Positions 11,089-21,357 of a stretch of DNA of 30,323 nucleotides are shown here, in pieces. The notes beneath the pieces were generated by a model. That model did not search any database and had not been told where the DNA came from. It saw nothing but the letters and a program-made list of their open reading frames with translations. Each line of letters begins with the position of its first letter. Within the stretch, counting starts at the first letter, position 1. The translations under genes and the position numbers were made by a program. Source of the stretch: an uncultured Bacillus sp. (GTDB lineage Bacteria > Bacillota > Bacilli > Bacillales_B > DSM-18226); the NCBI RefSeq assembly GCF_946478885.1, contig NZ_CAMLDX010000038.1, positions 1 to 30,323 on the forward strand, written 5' to 3'.

Positions 11089-12297
11089 ATGCTAAATGGA
11101 AAAAAAATCTTATTATGTGTAACAGGCGGTATTGCCGTTTATAAAGCAGCAGCATTAACCAGCAAATTAGCTCAGGCTGGTGCAGAGGTTCGTGTCATCT
11201 TAAGTGAATCGGCAGCAGAATTTGTCAACCCGCTGACCTTCCAGGCTTTATCACATAATGATGTCTATACAAACACCTTTGATGAAAAGGATTCCAAGAA
11301 AATAGCACATATTCAATTAGCTGATTGGGCTGACTTAGTTGTAGTAGCACCAGCGACCGCCAATATTATTGGAAAACTTGCTGGTGGAATCGCGGATAAT
11401 ATGATCTCAACTACTCTACTTGCCGCCACATCGCCTGTTTGGATTGTACCAGCTATGAATGTCCATATGTATGATCATCCTGCGGTCAAAAGAAATATCG
11501 AAAGACTAAAAGAGTATCACTGTACATTTATTGAACCGGCTGAGGGTTATTTAGCCTGCGGTTATGTAGGTAAGGGCAGAATGGAGGAGCCCGAGCTCAT
11601 TGTTGAGAAAATTATTGATTATTTTACCGAAAAAAGAGGTACGTTATCCGGAAAAACAGTGGTCATTACAGCTGGGCCGACAAGAGAAAAAATTGATCCG
11701 GTCCGTTATTTAACAAATCATTCAACAGGGAAGATGGGCTATGCAATTGCCGAAGAAGCACAGGCCTTAGGAGCAAGAGTGATCTTAATATCTGGGCCAG
11801 TCCATATTAGCTCGCCACAGGGAGTGGAAGTGATTGATGTAGAAAGTGCGGAGGAGATGTACCATGCGGTTCTTCAGTATTTTGATGAGGCGAATATCGT
11901 GATTAAATCCGCAGCTGTGGCTGACTATCGCCCGAAATTCAGCTCTGATCAAAAAATAAAAAAACAGCCGGGAGATCAGGTCATTGAACTTGAGCGAACA
12001 AAGGATATTTTGCTGGAGCTAGGAAAAAGAAAAGCGGGACAGGTCTTAATTGGGTTTGCTGCTGAAACGGATCATGTTGATGAATATGCCCAAAAAAAAC
12101 TCAGGTCTAAAAATGCTGATATGATCGTTGCCAATAATGTCCATGAAAAAGGCGCCGGCTTCGGAATAGACACAAATATTGTCACCTTTCATAAGAGAAA
12201 TGGCGAAAAACTTGAACTCCCGCTGCTTTCCAAAAAAGAAGTAGCCACCAAAATTCTCGAGGAAGCAGAACGGCTACTTGAGGAAAATCTGCAATGA
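11089..12297 (+). CDS. coaBC: Bifunctional phosphopantothenoylcysteine decarboxylase / phosphopantothenate-cysteine ligase
   Basis: CoaBC (Dfp) performs two consecutive steps of coenzyme A synthesis: joining cysteine to 4'-phosphopantothenate, then decarboxylating the product to phosphopantetheine. The protein has 402 residues. The N-terminal flavin domain CoaC (about 1-185) shows the active-site histidine H74 (KIAHIQLADW), the PAMNVHMYDHP motif (N124) and the flap cysteine C157 (YLACGYVGKGRMEEPE). The CoaB domain (about 188-402) shows ITAGPTREKIDPVRYLTNHS, the conserved AAVADYRP and a lysine-rich IKK loop. ATG 11089 has a good GGGAGG 8 bases or so upstream. Its stop overlaps the priA start as ATGA. 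Confidence 0.96.
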   Translation: MLNGKKILLCVTGGIAVYKAAALTSKLAQAGAEVRVILSESAAEFVNPLTFQALSHNDVYTNTFDEKDSKKIAHIQLADWADLVVVAPATANIIGKLAGGIADNMISTTLLAATSPVWIVPAMNVHMYDHPAVKRNIERLKEYHCTFIEPAEGYLACGYVGKGRMEEPELIVEKIIDYFTEKRGTLSGKTVVITAGPTREKIDPVRYLTNHSTGKMGYAIAEEAQALGARVILISGPVHISSPQGVEVIDVESAEEMYHAVLQYFDEANIVIKSAAVADYRPKFSSDQKIKKQPGDQVIELERTKDILLELGKRKAGQVLIGFAAETDHVDEYAQKKLRSKNADMIVANNVHEKGAGFGIDTNIVTFHKRNGEKLELPLLSKKEVATKILEEAERLLEENLQ

Positions 12298-14687
12298 CAA
12301 TTGCTAAGGTAATAGTGGATGTTCCGGCAAAAATGACGGATAAACCATTTGATTATTTGATACCCGAATCTCTTCAAGGCTGCGTTGTCCCCGGGATGAG
12401 GGTAGTGGTTCCCTTCGGTCCGCGCAGAGTTCAGGGCTTTGTTCTTGCGATAGAAACGGAATCTTCATTTGATAAGCTGAGGGAAATCATTGAACCGATG
12501 GATATTGAGCCTGTATTAAATAAAGAGTTGTTGCATTTATCGGATTGGCTAACGGAGAAAACGTTGTGCTATAAAATATCGGCCTTTCAGGTCATGCTCC
12601 CACCTGCTCTGAAAGCAAAATATGAGAAAAAAATAAAGCTGAAGGACCAAAGCAATATAGATGAGTTGTCCGAAGTGATCCGCCCATGCTTTTATGAAAA
12701 GAAAGTTCTAAATTGGGATGAGGTTTTGCAAACAGGGCATTTGGCTGCTTTTCAAAAAGAAGCTGCTGCCGGAAAATTGGAAGTATTATATGAGGTAAAA
12801 GAGCGGATCAGAAAGAAACAGATAAAGGTGATCACACCTATCGGAAGCCCGGAATTTTCCTTATTAAGGGGGAGCAAACAGAAGCTTGTCATGGAGTATT
12901 TTGCAGCCAATCCGGAACCGATTGAACGAAATCAATTATTAAACCAATTGAATGTATCAGCAGCAGTTTTAAAAGGACTGCTTGAAAAAGGGTTATTAAA
13001 AGAAAGCCGCAGGGAAGTGTATCGGGATCCATTTGCAGACCGTATCATTCGCCATACAAAGCCGCTTGCATTGACAAATGAACAATCAGCAGCAATTAAA
13101 CCGATTTTATCATCGATAATTGCAAAGAAACATGAGGTGTTTCTTTTATACGGGGTGACAGGGAGCGGAAAAACCGAAGTATATTTACAATCTATCCAAA
13201 AGGTGCTTGAGGAGGGACGTGAGGGGATTGTACTTGTGCCGGAAATATCCCTTACGCCGCAAATGGTTAATCGATTTAAAAGTCGGTTTGGTGATCAGGT
13301 GGCAGTTCTTCACAGCGGACTCTCCATCGGGGAAAAATATGATGAATGGCGAAAAATCCAGCGTAAAGAAGTAAAAGTAGTGGTAGGTGCGCGTTCTGCC
13401 GTTTTTGCCCCTTTTGAAAATCTGGGGATTATTATTATTGATGAAGAACATGAAACAAGCTATAAGCAGGAGGATAACCCGAGGTATCATGCCCGGGATG
13501 TAGCGATAGAACGCGGAATACGGCATCAATGTCCTGTGATTCTAGGCAGTGCAACCCCTTCACTAGAATCTTTTGCCAGAGCGAAGAAGGGCGTATATTC
13601 GCTGCTGACTCTTTCCAAACGGATGAATGAACATGATTTACCTGAGGTTCAAATCGTCGATATGCGGGAAGAATTGAGAGAGGGAAATCGATCGATGTTT
13701 TCCCAGATTCTCTATGAGAAAATACAGGAACGGCTGGCAAAGAAGGAACAAATCGTATTATTTCTCAATAAACGTGGACACTCATCATTTGTTATGTGCC
13801 GTGACTGCGGGTATGTGATTCAATGCCCGAACTGTGATATATCCTTGACCTATCACCGCTCCAGCCAGCAGATGAAATGCCATTATTGCGGCTATGAAGC
13901 GAGCGTTCCCCGGATTTGTCCAGAGTGTGCAAGCGAACATATTCGGTATTTTGGAACAGGAACGCAAAAAGTGGAGGAGGAGCTGGGAAAGATCTTTCCC
14001 GGGGCAAGAGTGATTCGAATGGATGTTGATACGACATCAAGAAAAGGAGCACATGAAAAGCTGTTATCTGCCTTTCATGAAGGCAAGGCGGATATTCTGC
14101 TTGGTACGCAAATGATCGCGAAAGGACTTGATTTTCCTAATATTACATTAGTTGGGGTTTTGTCCGCAGATACTATGCTGCATCTGCCTGATTTCCGTTC
14201 ATCAGAAAAAACATTTCAACTTTTGACACAGGTAAGCGGACGTGCAGGGAGACATGAACTGGCTGGGGAAGTTATCATCCAAACGTACTCCCCTGAGCAT
14301 TATAGCATTGAGCTTGCCGGTGAGCAGGATTATGATAAATTTTATTCAAAGGAAATGATGATCAGGAAAATTCATCAATATCCCCCTTTTTACTATCTTG
14401 CTCTCATTACGGTGAATCACGAGGATCTGATGAAAGCGGTGGCGGCAGTGGAGAAAATAACAAGGTTTCTTCATTCCCGTCTTAGTCAAAATGCTTTGAT
14501 CCTTGGACCGGTGGCATCCCCTATTCCAAGAATCAATAATAAATACCGCTATCAATGTTTGATTAAGTATAAACAGGAATCAAGGTTGACGGAAACATTA
14601 AAAGAGATCCTGGAACATTATGGAAACGATGCTCGTACAAATGGTCTTCAAGTATCCATTGACACCAATCCGTTTATACTGATGTAA
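12294..14687 (+). CDS. priA: Primosomal protein N' (replication restart helicase PriA)
   Basis: PriA recognises stalled or repaired forks and reloads the replicative helicase. The protein has 797 residues, near the family's Bacillus length. The 3'-DNA-binding domain begins MTIAKVIVDVPAKMTDKPFD. A winged-helix part follows, then the SF2 helicase core with Walker A GVTGSGKTEV (about 286-295), the DEEH box (about 382-385) and GSATPSLES. The zinc-binding insertion at about 502-546 holds paired cysteines (CRDCGYVIQCPNCD, CHYCGY, CPEC), and the helicase motif QVSGRAGR lies downstream. ATG 12294 overlaps the coaBC stop as ATGA and matches the family N-terminus. Confidence 0.97.
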   Translation: MTIAKVIVDVPAKMTDKPFDYLIPESLQGCVVPGMRVVVPFGPRRVQGFVLAIETESSFDKLREIIEPMDIEPVLNKELLHLSDWLTEKTLCYKISAFQVMLPPALKAKYEKKIKLKDQSNIDELSEVIRPCFYEKKVLNWDEVLQTGHLAAFQKEAAAGKLEVLYEVKERIRKKQIKVITPIGSPEFSLLRGSKQKLVMEYFAANPEPIERNQLLNQLNVSAAVLKGLLEKGLLKESRREVYRDPFADRIIRHTKPLALTNEQSAAIKPILSSIIAKKHEVFLLYGVTGSGKTEVYLQSIQKVLEEGREGIVLVPEISLTPQMVNRFKSRFGDQVAVLHSGLSIGEKYDEWRKIQRKEVKVVVGARSAVFAPFENLGIIIIDEEHETSYKQEDNPRYHARDVAIERGIRHQCPVILGSATPSLESFARAKKGVYSLLTLSKRMNEHDLPEVQIVDMREELREGNRSMFSQILYEKIQERLAKKEQIVLFLNKRGHSSFVMCRDCGYVIQCPNCDISLTYHRSSQQMKCHYCGYEASVPRICPECASEHIRYFGTGTQKVEEELGKIFPGARVIRMDVDTTSRKGAHEKLLSAFHEGKADILLGTQMIAKGLDFPNITLVGVLSADTMLHLPDFRSSEKTFQLLTQVSGRAGRHELAGEVIIQTYSPEHYSIELAGEQDYDKFYSKEMMIRKIHQYPPFYYLALITVNHEDLMKAVAAVEKITRFLHSRLSQNALILGPVASPIPRINNKYRYQCLIKYKQESRLTETLKEILEHYGNDARTNGLQVSIDTNPFILM

Positions 14688-14744
14688 TAAGAAGCAGATT
14701 CATTTTATACAGAAAAAAATATAGGAGATATAGGAGGAACTACG

Positions 14745-15230
14745 TTGGCAGTCAAAAAAATAGTGATGTATCCGAACGAGATACTTGAACAGCCATGTAA
14801 ACCGGTGACGGTTTTCAATAATAAATTGAAAAAGTTATTAAATGATATGTATGATACCATGATTGAATTTGATGGGGTAGGATTGGCAGCTCCGCAAATT
14901 GGGGTGGATGAACAGATTGCAGTTGTGGACATTGGGGATGAAAGGGGAACCATCGAGCTAATCAACCCGGAAATAGTAGAAACCTCCGGAGAACAGATAG
15001 GAATAGAAGGTTGCTTAAGCTTTCCCAGATTATACGGTGAGGTTACACGGTCCCTCTTTGTCAAAGTAAAGGCGCAGGATAGAAAGGGCAATACCTTTAT
15101 AATAGAAGCAGAGGATTATCTCGCTCGTGCCATTCAACACGAAATTGACCACTTGCATGGAGTATTATTTACCTCCAAGGTGTCAAAATATATAGACGAA
15201 AGTAAATTACAGGAGGTGGAGAGTGAATGA
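14745..15230 (+). CDS. def: Peptide deformylase
   Basis: Def removes the N-formyl group from new polypeptides and needs a metal ion (often Fe2+). All three motifs are present: [10 protein letters not shown] (about 44-53), EGCLSFP with metal ligand C90, and QHEIDHLHG with ligands H132 and H136 and catalytic E133. The 161-residue length fits the short Bacillus type. The start is TTG 14745, placed 6 bases after a strong AGGAGG (14733-14738); this gives the family start [12 protein letters not shown], and no in-frame ATG fits. The stop overlaps fmt as ATGA, pairing the enzyme that removes the formyl group with the one that adds it. Confidence 0.96.
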   Translation: MAVKKIVMYPNEILEQPCKPVTVFNNKLKKLLNDMYDTMIEFDGVGLAAPQIGVDEQIAVVDIGDERGTIELINPEIVETSGEQIGIEGCLSFPRLYGEVTRSLFVKVKAQDRKGNTFIIEAEDYLARAIQHEIDHLHGVLFTSKVSKYIDESKLQEVESE

Positions 15231-16171
15231 CGAGAATTATTTTTATGGGTACGCCTGATTTTTCCGTCTCGATCTTGCGGCAGATAATTGAAGATGGATA
15301 TGAGGTAATAGCTGTCGTAACACAGCCGGATCGCCCTGTCGGTAGAAAGAAGATCCTAACTCCGCCTCCTGTTAAAGTGGAGGCTGAAAAACTGGGAATA
15401 TCCGTGTACCAGCCGGAAAAAATCCGCCGTCCGGAGGAATTGGCTCCAATACTGGCATTAAAACCGGATCTTGTTGTAACAGCTGCCTTTGGACAAATAT
15501 TACCGAAAGAATTGCTTGAAGCACCTCGTTTTGGCTGTATTAATGTACATGCCTCACTCCTGCCAGAGCTGCGTGGCGGGGCTCCTATCCATTATTCGAT
15601 CATCCAGGGGAAAGAGAAAACAGGCGTTACCATTATGTATATGGTGGAAAAGCTTGATGCCGGTGATATGCTGGCCCGTGTGGAGGTTCCTATTTTGGAA
15701 GATGATAATGTTGGGACATTGCATGATAAGCTTAGTGCCGCTGGCGCTAAGCTTTTGTCAGATACGATCCCTAAGCTACTTGAAGGGAAGCTTACTCCGA
15801 TTCCGCAAAATGAGGAGCAGGCAACCTTTGCGCCGAATATCAAACGGGAGCAAGAAAAGATTAAGTGGGATCAGAACGGAGAGGGGATTTATAACCAAAT
15901 CCGCGGCTTAAACCCATGGCCAGTTGCCTATACCACTCTTCATGGCAGCGTACTTAAGATTTGGCAAGCAGCAAAAACCGCTGCAGACAAGCATGAGACT
16001 CCCGGCACCATTATTAAGGTGGAAAACGATGGTTTTACAGTGGCAACCGGAAATGAAACAGCAATAAAGGTAACAGAATTACAGCCATCCGGGAAAAGGA
16101 AAATGAATGCTGAACAATATTTAAGAGGATCTGGTTCCGGCATAACCGAAGGAACGGTATTAGGGGATTAA
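15227..16171 (+). CDS. fmt: Methionyl-tRNA formyltransferase
   Basis: Fmt transfers a formyl group from 10-formyltetrahydrofolate to initiator Met-tRNA. The protein has 314 residues. The N-terminal catalytic domain opens [13 protein letters not shown]. Its catalytic triad falls at N106, H108 and D144 ([16 protein letters not shown] and EKLDAGDML), the same numbers as in E. coli. The C-terminal tRNA-binding barrel includes [15 protein letters not shown] 15227 overlaps the def stop and has AGGAGGTGG about 8 bases upstream. The stop overlaps the rsmB start by one base (TAATG). Confidence 0.97.
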   Translation: MTRIIFMGTPDFSVSILRQIIEDGYEVIAVVTQPDRPVGRKKILTPPPVKVEAEKLGISVYQPEKIRRPEELAPILALKPDLVVTAAFGQILPKELLEAPRFGCINVHASLLPELRGGAPIHYSIIQGKEKTGVTIMYMVEKLDAGDMLARVEVPILEDDNVGTLHDKLSAAGAKLLSDTIPKLLEGKLTPIPQNEEQATFAPNIKREQEKIKWDQNGEGIYNQIRGLNPWPVAYTTLHGSVLKIWQAAKTAADKHETPGTIIKVENDGFTVATGNETAIKVTELQPSGKRKMNAEQYLRGSGSGITEGTVLGD

Positions 16172-17529
16172 TGAACATGAAAAAAACAAGAAAAAATGTC
16201 CGAGAAGCAGCGCTGGATATTCTGGAGAGCATCGAAAAAAATCAATCCTATAGTAATTTATTGCTGAATCATGCTATCAGGAAAAATGATTTGGAACAAA
16301 AAGATATATCGTTGCTGACGGAATTAACATACGGAGTATTACAACGGAAAATGACCCTTGATTTCTTCCTAGCACCGTTTTTGACCAAAAATAAAAAACT
16401 TGAAGACTGGGTTCGTCAATTATTGCGATTGACTGTTTATCAGATGATTTACCTAGATAAAATTCCGGATCGTGCAGCCATTTTCGAAGCGGTGGAAATT
16501 GCCAAGAGGCGCGGGCATAAAGGCATTGCCAGTCTGGTGAACGGAGTGCTTCGCAGCATTCAGAGAGAAGGACTGACATCATTTGAGGAGATAGCTGACC
16601 CTGTTGAACGTCTTGCTATTATGACAAGTCATCCGCTTTGGCTGATAAAACGATGGACGGAGCAATTTGGCTTAGAAGCGACTAAAGAAATGTGCGAGCT
16701 CAATTTAACAGCTCCGTTGATGACAGGACGGGTAAATTTGACGAGAATCAGCCGCAACGAATGTATGCAACACTTGAAAAGTGAAGGCTTTGAAGTGAGG
16801 ATGAGCGATTTCGTATCGGAAGCAATTATCTGCTTAAAAGGGAATCTAGCCAATTCCAATGCTTTCAAAAAAGGGTTATTTACGATACAGGATGAAAGCT
16901 CGATGGCAGCAACCTATGCCCTTGGAATTTGCGAAGCGCAGCGGGTGCTGGATGCATGTGCCGCACCTGGAGGGAAATCGACTCATATCGCTGAAAGGTT
17001 AAATGGGACAGGACAGGTTATTTCCCTTGATTTGCATCCGCATAAAGTAAAGCTAATTCGTGAGAATGCCCATCGATTAGGTTTGATGAATATAAAGGCA
17101 GAAGCACTTGACAGCCGGAATGTTGGAGAGCATTTTGAAAAAGAATCCTTTGACAGGGTTTTATTGGATGCTCCTTGTTCCGGACTTGGTGTGATGAGGC
17201 GAAAACCAGATCTTAAATATACAAAACAGGAAGCAGATATACTAAGGCTGCATGACATTCAAATGTCTCTGCTAGAATCTGTTGCACCACTGCTAAAAAA
17301 AGGTGGTATTCTGGTTTATAGTACTTGTACAATAGATCAAGAGGAAAATCAGTTCGTGATTCGAGATTTTTTGAAAAAACATTCGGAGTTTGAATTTGAT
17401 CTTGCTTTAAAAGACAGAATGCCGGCAAAAATCCGCTGCTATATAGAAAAAGGCGAGTTGCAGATCCTGCCGCAATATATGAATTCCGATGGTTTTTATA
17501 TCGCTTGTTTGAGAAAGAAGGTGCAATAG
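16171..17529 (+). CDS. rsmB: 16S rRNA (cytosine-967-C5) methyltransferase RsmB
   Basis: RsmB (Sun) methylates C967 (E. coli numbering) of 16S rRNA with S-adenosylmethionine. The protein has 452 residues. The N-terminal NusB-like RNA-binding domain covers about 1-140 ([30 protein letters not shown]). The SAM motif is [13 protein letters not shown] (about 263-275). The two catalytic cysteines are C336 in DAPCSGLG and C386 in [12 protein letters not shown]. The start overlaps the fmt stop by one base; a second in-frame ATG at 16177 gives MKKTRKN and is equally possible, since the ribosome binding site is weak. The stop is shared by one base with the rlmN start. Confidence 0.95.
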   Translation: MNMKKTRKNVREAALDILESIEKNQSYSNLLLNHAIRKNDLEQKDISLLTELTYGVLQRKMTLDFFLAPFLTKNKKLEDWVRQLLRLTVYQMIYLDKIPDRAAIFEAVEIAKRRGHKGIASLVNGVLRSIQREGLTSFEEIADPVERLAIMTSHPLWLIKRWTEQFGLEATKEMCELNLTAPLMTGRVNLTRISRNECMQHLKSEGFEVRMSDFVSEAIICLKGNLANSNAFKKGLFTIQDESSMAATYALGICEAQRVLDACAAPGGKSTHIAERLNGTGQVISLDLHPHKVKLIRENAHRLGLMNIKAEALDSRNVGEHFEKESFDRVLLDAPCSGLGVMRRKPDLKYTKQEADILRLHDIQMSLLESVAPLLKKGGILVYSTCTIDQEENQFVIRDFLKKHSEFEFDLALKDRMPAKIRCYIEKGELQILPQYMNSDGFYIACLRKKVQ

Positions 17530-18608
17530 TGGAGACAAAGGAAAGCAAAAATCCCTTAGATGAAAAGCCATCCATTTATTCTCTTCAGCTACCGGAATTA
17601 AAAGACTGGTTAAAGGAGCATAATGAGAAACCCTTTCGAGCTGAACAAATCTATGACTGGCTTTATAAAAAAAGGGTGGCAGATTTTTCGGAAATGAGCA
17701 ATGTCTCAAAAAGCCTGCGTAATTTGTTAGAGGGACACTTTGTATTAACCACTTTAAAGACATTGGTTAAGCAAGAATCGGCAGATGGCACGATCAAGTT
17801 TTTATTTGAACTATATGACGGCTATTCAATTGAAACAGTACTAATGCGGCATGATTATGGAAATTCAGTTTGCGTTACAACCCAGGTCGGTTGCCGGATT
17901 GGCTGTACATTTTGCGCCTCGACGCTCGGAGGATTAAAGAGGAACCTAGAGGCCGGGGAAATTGTTGCCCAAGTGGTGAAGGTTCAGCAGGCTTTAGATG
18001 AAACAGATGAGCGTGTAAGCTCGATTGTGGTCATGGGAATTGGAGAACCTTTTGAAAACTATGATCATATGCTGTCCTTTTTAAAGATTGTCAACCACGA
18101 AAAAGGATTGAATATCGGTGCCCGGCATATAACGGTTTCGACAAGTGGCATCATCCCGAAAATCTATCAATTTGCCGATGAAGACTTGCAAATTAATTTT
18201 GCCATTTCCCTTCATGCACCGAATACAGAAATTCGAAGCCGTCTGATGCCGATCAATCGTGCATACAAGCTTCCCGAGTTGTTGGCTGCAGTTCGATATT
18301 ATATTAATAAAACAGGCAGGCGTGTAAGCTTTGAATATGGTTTATTCGGTGGAGTAAACGATCAGGTCGAACATGCTGAAGAACTAGCCCGGTTAATAAA
18401 AGGGCTTAAATGCCATGTTAATTTAATTCCGGTGAACTATGTTCCGGAGCGTGATTATGTCCGGACACCGCGAGAGCGAATTTTTAAATTTGAAAAAACG
18501 CTAAAAGAAGCCGGAATAAATGTTACAATCCGGCGTGAACAAGGATCTGATATCGATGCGGCATGCGGACAGCTCCGTGCAAAGGAACGCAAAGATGAAA
18601 CGAGGTGA
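17529..18608 (+). CDS. rlmN: Dual-specificity 23S rRNA/tRNA (adenine-C2) methyltransferase RlmN
   Basis: RlmN is a radical SAM enzyme that makes 2-methyladenosine in 23S rRNA and some tRNAs. I chose GTG 17529 (359 residues), which overlaps the rsmB stop by one base and has AGAAGG 7 bases upstream; an ATG at 17505 would sit inside rsmB and add 8 residues. The iron-sulphur site is CRIGCTFC (C122, C126, C129; CX3CX2C). The two catalytic cysteines match C115 ([10 protein letters not shown]) and C346 ([14 protein letters not shown]). GIGEPFENY and the [16 protein letters not shown] segment are also present. It lies directly before prpC with a gap of 4 bases. Confidence 0.96.
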   Translation: METKESKNPLDEKPSIYSLQLPELKDWLKEHNEKPFRAEQIYDWLYKKRVADFSEMSNVSKSLRNLLEGHFVLTTLKTLVKQESADGTIKFLFELYDGYSIETVLMRHDYGNSVCVTTQVGCRIGCTFCASTLGGLKRNLEAGEIVAQVVKVQQALDETDERVSSIVVMGIGEPFENYDHMLSFLKIVNHEKGLNIGARHITVSTSGIIPKIYQFADEDLQINFAISLHAPNTEIRSRLMPINRAYKLPELLAAVRYYINKTGRRVSFEYGLFGGVNDQVEHAEELARLIKGLKCHVNLIPVNYVPERDYVRTPRERIFKFEKTLKEAGINVTIRREQGSDIDAACGQLRAKERKDETR

Positions 18609-18612
18609 AGGG

Positions 18613-19371
18613 ATGAAGATGATTTTTATGACGGACAAAGGAAAGGTCCGTCAGCATAATGAGGACTGCGGCGGTATTCTGATCAATCCGTCCGGGCAAT
18701 TTCTTGCTGTCGTGGCTGATGGTATGGGGGGCCATCGGGCAGGGGATGTCGCCAGCGATATGACGGTTACAGAGTTAAAGAGATTATGGGAGGCTGCACC
18801 AGAAATTGTTACGGCTGATCAGGCAGAAAGTTGGCTCAAAACAAGTATTAATGAGGTAAATGCTGTCCTTCACGAACATGCGAGTTCCCATTCCGAGTGT
18901 GATGGGATGGGAACAACGATCGTTGCTGTTATTATTACCCAATTATTTTTGACAGTGGCCCATATAGGTGACAGTCGCTGCTACATTTTAAATGAAGCAG
19001 GTTTTTCGCAAATAACAGAAGATCATTCATTGGTCAATGAGTTGGTAAGATCCGGAGAAATCACGAAGGAAGATGCAGAAAATCATCCACGGAAAAATGT
19101 CTTGATCAGAGCTTTAGGAACGGAAAAAACGGTCGAAATGGATATCAGATCCATGGTATTTGAAGAAGGAGATCTCCTTCTTCTTTGTTCCGATGGCCTC
19201 TCTAACAAGGTGAATGAATCAGAAATAGTTGAGTGCCTGCAGCAGGAAATATTGATTGATGAAAAGGCATCTAGATTAATTCAACTGGCTAATTCCCATG
19301 GCGGAGAAGATAATATATCTCTTGTCATTGTTGAATATGAAAGGGAAGCCAGTCAGGGTGATGTGCAATGA
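18613..19371 (+). CDS. prpC: PP2C-type serine/threonine phosphatase
   Basis: PrpC (Stp) removes phosphate from proteins phosphorylated by the partner kinase PrkC, whose gene follows directly. With ATG 18613 the protein has 252 residues (254 in B. subtilis); the start is preceded by GAGGTGAAGGG and lies 4 bases after the rlmN stop. Longer in-frame starts lie inside rlmN, and ATG 18619 is a close alternative. PP2C motifs with the metal-binding aspartates are intact: RQHNEDCGG, VVADGMGGHRAGD (D36), GDSRCYIL, CSDGLSNKV and GGEDNISLV. It has no membrane segment, so it is cytosolic. The stop overlaps prkC as ATGA. Confidence 0.96.
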   Translation: MKMIFMTDKGKVRQHNEDCGGILINPSGQFLAVVADGMGGHRAGDVASDMTVTELKRLWEAAPEIVTADQAESWLKTSINEVNAVLHEHASSHSECDGMGTTIVAVIITQLFLTVAHIGDSRCYILNEAGFSQITEDHSLVNELVRSGEITKEDAENHPRKNVLIRALGTEKTVEMDIRSMVFEEGDLLLLCSDGLSNKVNESEIVECLQQEILIDEKASRLIQLANSHGGEDNISLVIVEYEREASQGDVQ

Positions 19372-21335
19372 TGATTGGAAAGAGAATGAGCGGACGCTAT
19401 AAAATATTGGAGATGATCGGCGGAGGCGGAATGGCAAATGTATATTTAGCCCATGACATGATCCTCGACCGTGATGTTGCCGTTAAGGTTCTTCGTCTGG
19501 ATTTTGCCAATGATGAGGAATTTATTCGCCGTTTCCATCGCGAAGCCCAGTCAGCGACAAGCCTTGCACACCCGAATATAGTCAATATTTATGATGTTGG
19601 AGAAGAAGATCAGTCGATTTATTATATTGTCATGGAATATGTGGATGGACAGACATTAAAACAGTACATACAACAAAATTCGCCTATTCCGGTTGAAAAA
19701 GCATTGGCTATTATGCGCCAATTAACCTCTGCCATCTCTCATGCCCATCAAAATCATATTATTCATCGTGATATTAAGCCGGATAATATCCTGATTGATA
19801 AACATGGCAATGTGAAAATTACCGATTTTGGCATAGCTATGGCCTTAAGTGCAACGAGCATTACCCAGACGAACTCTGTAATGGGTTCAGTGCACTACCT
19901 ATCACCTGAACAGGCGAGAGGTGGGGTTGCCAATCATAAATCAGATATATATTCGCTAGGAATTGTCATGTTTGAGTTATTAACTGGAAGACCGCCATTT
20001 TCCGGAGAGTCTGCGGTTTCAATTGCTTTAAAGCATTTGCAATCGGAAACGCCGTCATTAAGAAGGTGGAATCCTTCCATCCCACAGAGTGTGGAGAATA
20101 TTGTATTAAAAGCAACTGCCAAAGATCCTTTTCATCGCTATGAAAATGTGGATGAAATGGAAGATGATATCCGTATGGCTCTAGATCCAGAGCGAATAAA
20201 TGAGCCGAAATTCGTCATTCCAGAGGATAATGATGTCACGAAGGCTATACCTATTATTACACATGATCGCCCTCATTCAAACCTAGATGATACAATGATT
20301 CATAGCAAGGAACCAGCGGCTAATCCAGGGGCGGCATCGGCCGAACAAAAGAATAAGGATGGTAAGAAGCGGAGAAAATGGCCGGCGATATTAGTTTCAC
20401 TCTTCGCCATTTTAATTATACTAGGTGTCTTGGCTGTAATGGTGTTGCCTGGGCTTTTTTCACCAGATGACATTGAGGTTCCCGATGTATCAGGGATGGA
20501 ATTGGATAAGGCTGTATCCGATCTCGTGTCAGCCGGATTCGTCATTGGTGAAACAAAGGAGATCAGCAGCGAAGAAATTGAAGAAGGCTATGTGGTAAAA
20601 ACAGAACCAAAAGCAGGGCGTAAAGTTAAAGAAGGGACAAAGATCGTCCTATATGAAAGCATTGGAAAAGAAACGTTTGAGATGGCTAATTATATAGGCC
20701 GTGATTACGATGATGTTTTGGCTCTTTTAAAGGATAAATTTAAGGATATTAAAAAGAATCCAGTGAATGATGATTCTGATGCAGGAACTATTTTAGATCA
20801 GAATTATCCTGAAGGCGATGAGGTCATTCCGGATGAAACGATACTTGAATTTTCCGTCAGTAAAGGTCCAGCCATGGTTGAAGTGATTAATTTAAGCGGA
20901 TATAATGTAAAAGCTGTTCAGGATTATGCCAATTCCGCGGGCTTATTAGCTGATGTTTCACAGGAGCAATACAATAATAGCGTACCAAAGGGACAAGTCA
21001 TTTCACAAAATCCGGAACCAGGAACAAAAGTGAAAAAGGGCTCCAAAATTACTGTCATTATATCAGATGGACCGGAGCAGATTCCCCCGGCAAAGGTAAC
21101 CAGGGAAATTACAATTCCTTATGAACCGGCAACGGAGGGCCAGCAACAGCAGGTTCAAATTTTCATAGAGGATATGGACAGCAACATGACACAACCGACT
21201 GAAACGTTATACATTACACAAACCATAAAAAAAGTAATCGAGTTAAATATATTAAAGGGAACAGTTGGCGGATACAAGGTTATTCGTGATAACCAGGTAC
21301 TCTACGAAGAAGAAGTGCCTTATCCGGAACAATAA
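19368..21335 (+). CDS. prkC: PASTA-domain serine/threonine protein kinase
   Basis: PrkC senses muropeptides or cell-wall fragments and signals to growth, spore germination and cell-wall functions. The protein has 655 residues. The cytosolic Hanks kinase domain (about 10-275) has the glycine loop GGGGMANVYLA, K40, E59, the catalytic loop HRDIKPDN (D135), DFG (153-155) and a Ser/Thr-rich activation loop (SATSITQTNS). A basic juxtamembrane segment (KKRRKW) leads into one membrane helix at about 339-361. Outside are three PASTA repeats, at about 367-433, 435-500 and 502-569. A C-terminal Ig-like domain contains the IPYEPATEGQQQ segment. The start is ATG 19368, overlapping prpC; ATG 19371 is possible. 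Confidence 0.97.
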   Translation: MMIGKRMSGRYKILEMIGGGGMANVYLAHDMILDRDVAVKVLRLDFANDEEFIRRFHREAQSATSLAHPNIVNIYDVGEEDQSIYYIVMEYVDGQTLKQYIQQNSPIPVEKALAIMRQLTSAISHAHQNHIIHRDIKPDNILIDKHGNVKITDFGIAMALSATSITQTNSVMGSVHYLSPEQARGGVANHKSDIYSLGIVMFELLTGRPPFSGESAVSIALKHLQSETPSLRRWNPSIPQSVENIVLKATAKDPFHRYENVDEMEDDIRMALDPERINEPKFVIPEDNDVTKAIPIITHDRPHSNLDDTMIHSKEPAANPGAASAEQKNKDGKKRRKWPAILVSLFAILIILGVLAVMVLPGLFSPDDIEVPDVSGMELDKAVSDLVSAGFVIGETKEISSEEIEEGYVVKTEPKAGRKVKEGTKIVLYESIGKETFEMANYIGRDYDDVLALLKDKFKDIKKNPVNDDSDAGTILDQNYPEGDEVIPDETILEFSVSKGPAMVEVINLSGYNVKAVQDYANSAGLLADVSQEQYNNSVPKGQVISQNPEPGTKVKKGSKITVIISDGPEQIPPAKVTREITIPYEPATEGQQQQVQIFIEDMDSNMTQPTETLYITQTIKKVIELNILKGTVGGYKVIRDNQVLYEEEVPYPEQ

Positions 21336-21357
21336 TGAAGAGTAAGGGAGCGTTGCT

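Noticed and set aside
15592..15843. Minus-strand open frames inside fmt, priA, rsmB and other long genes
   Set aside because: They are shadows of strongly conserved coding sequence on the plus strand, with no ribosome binding sites or motifs.
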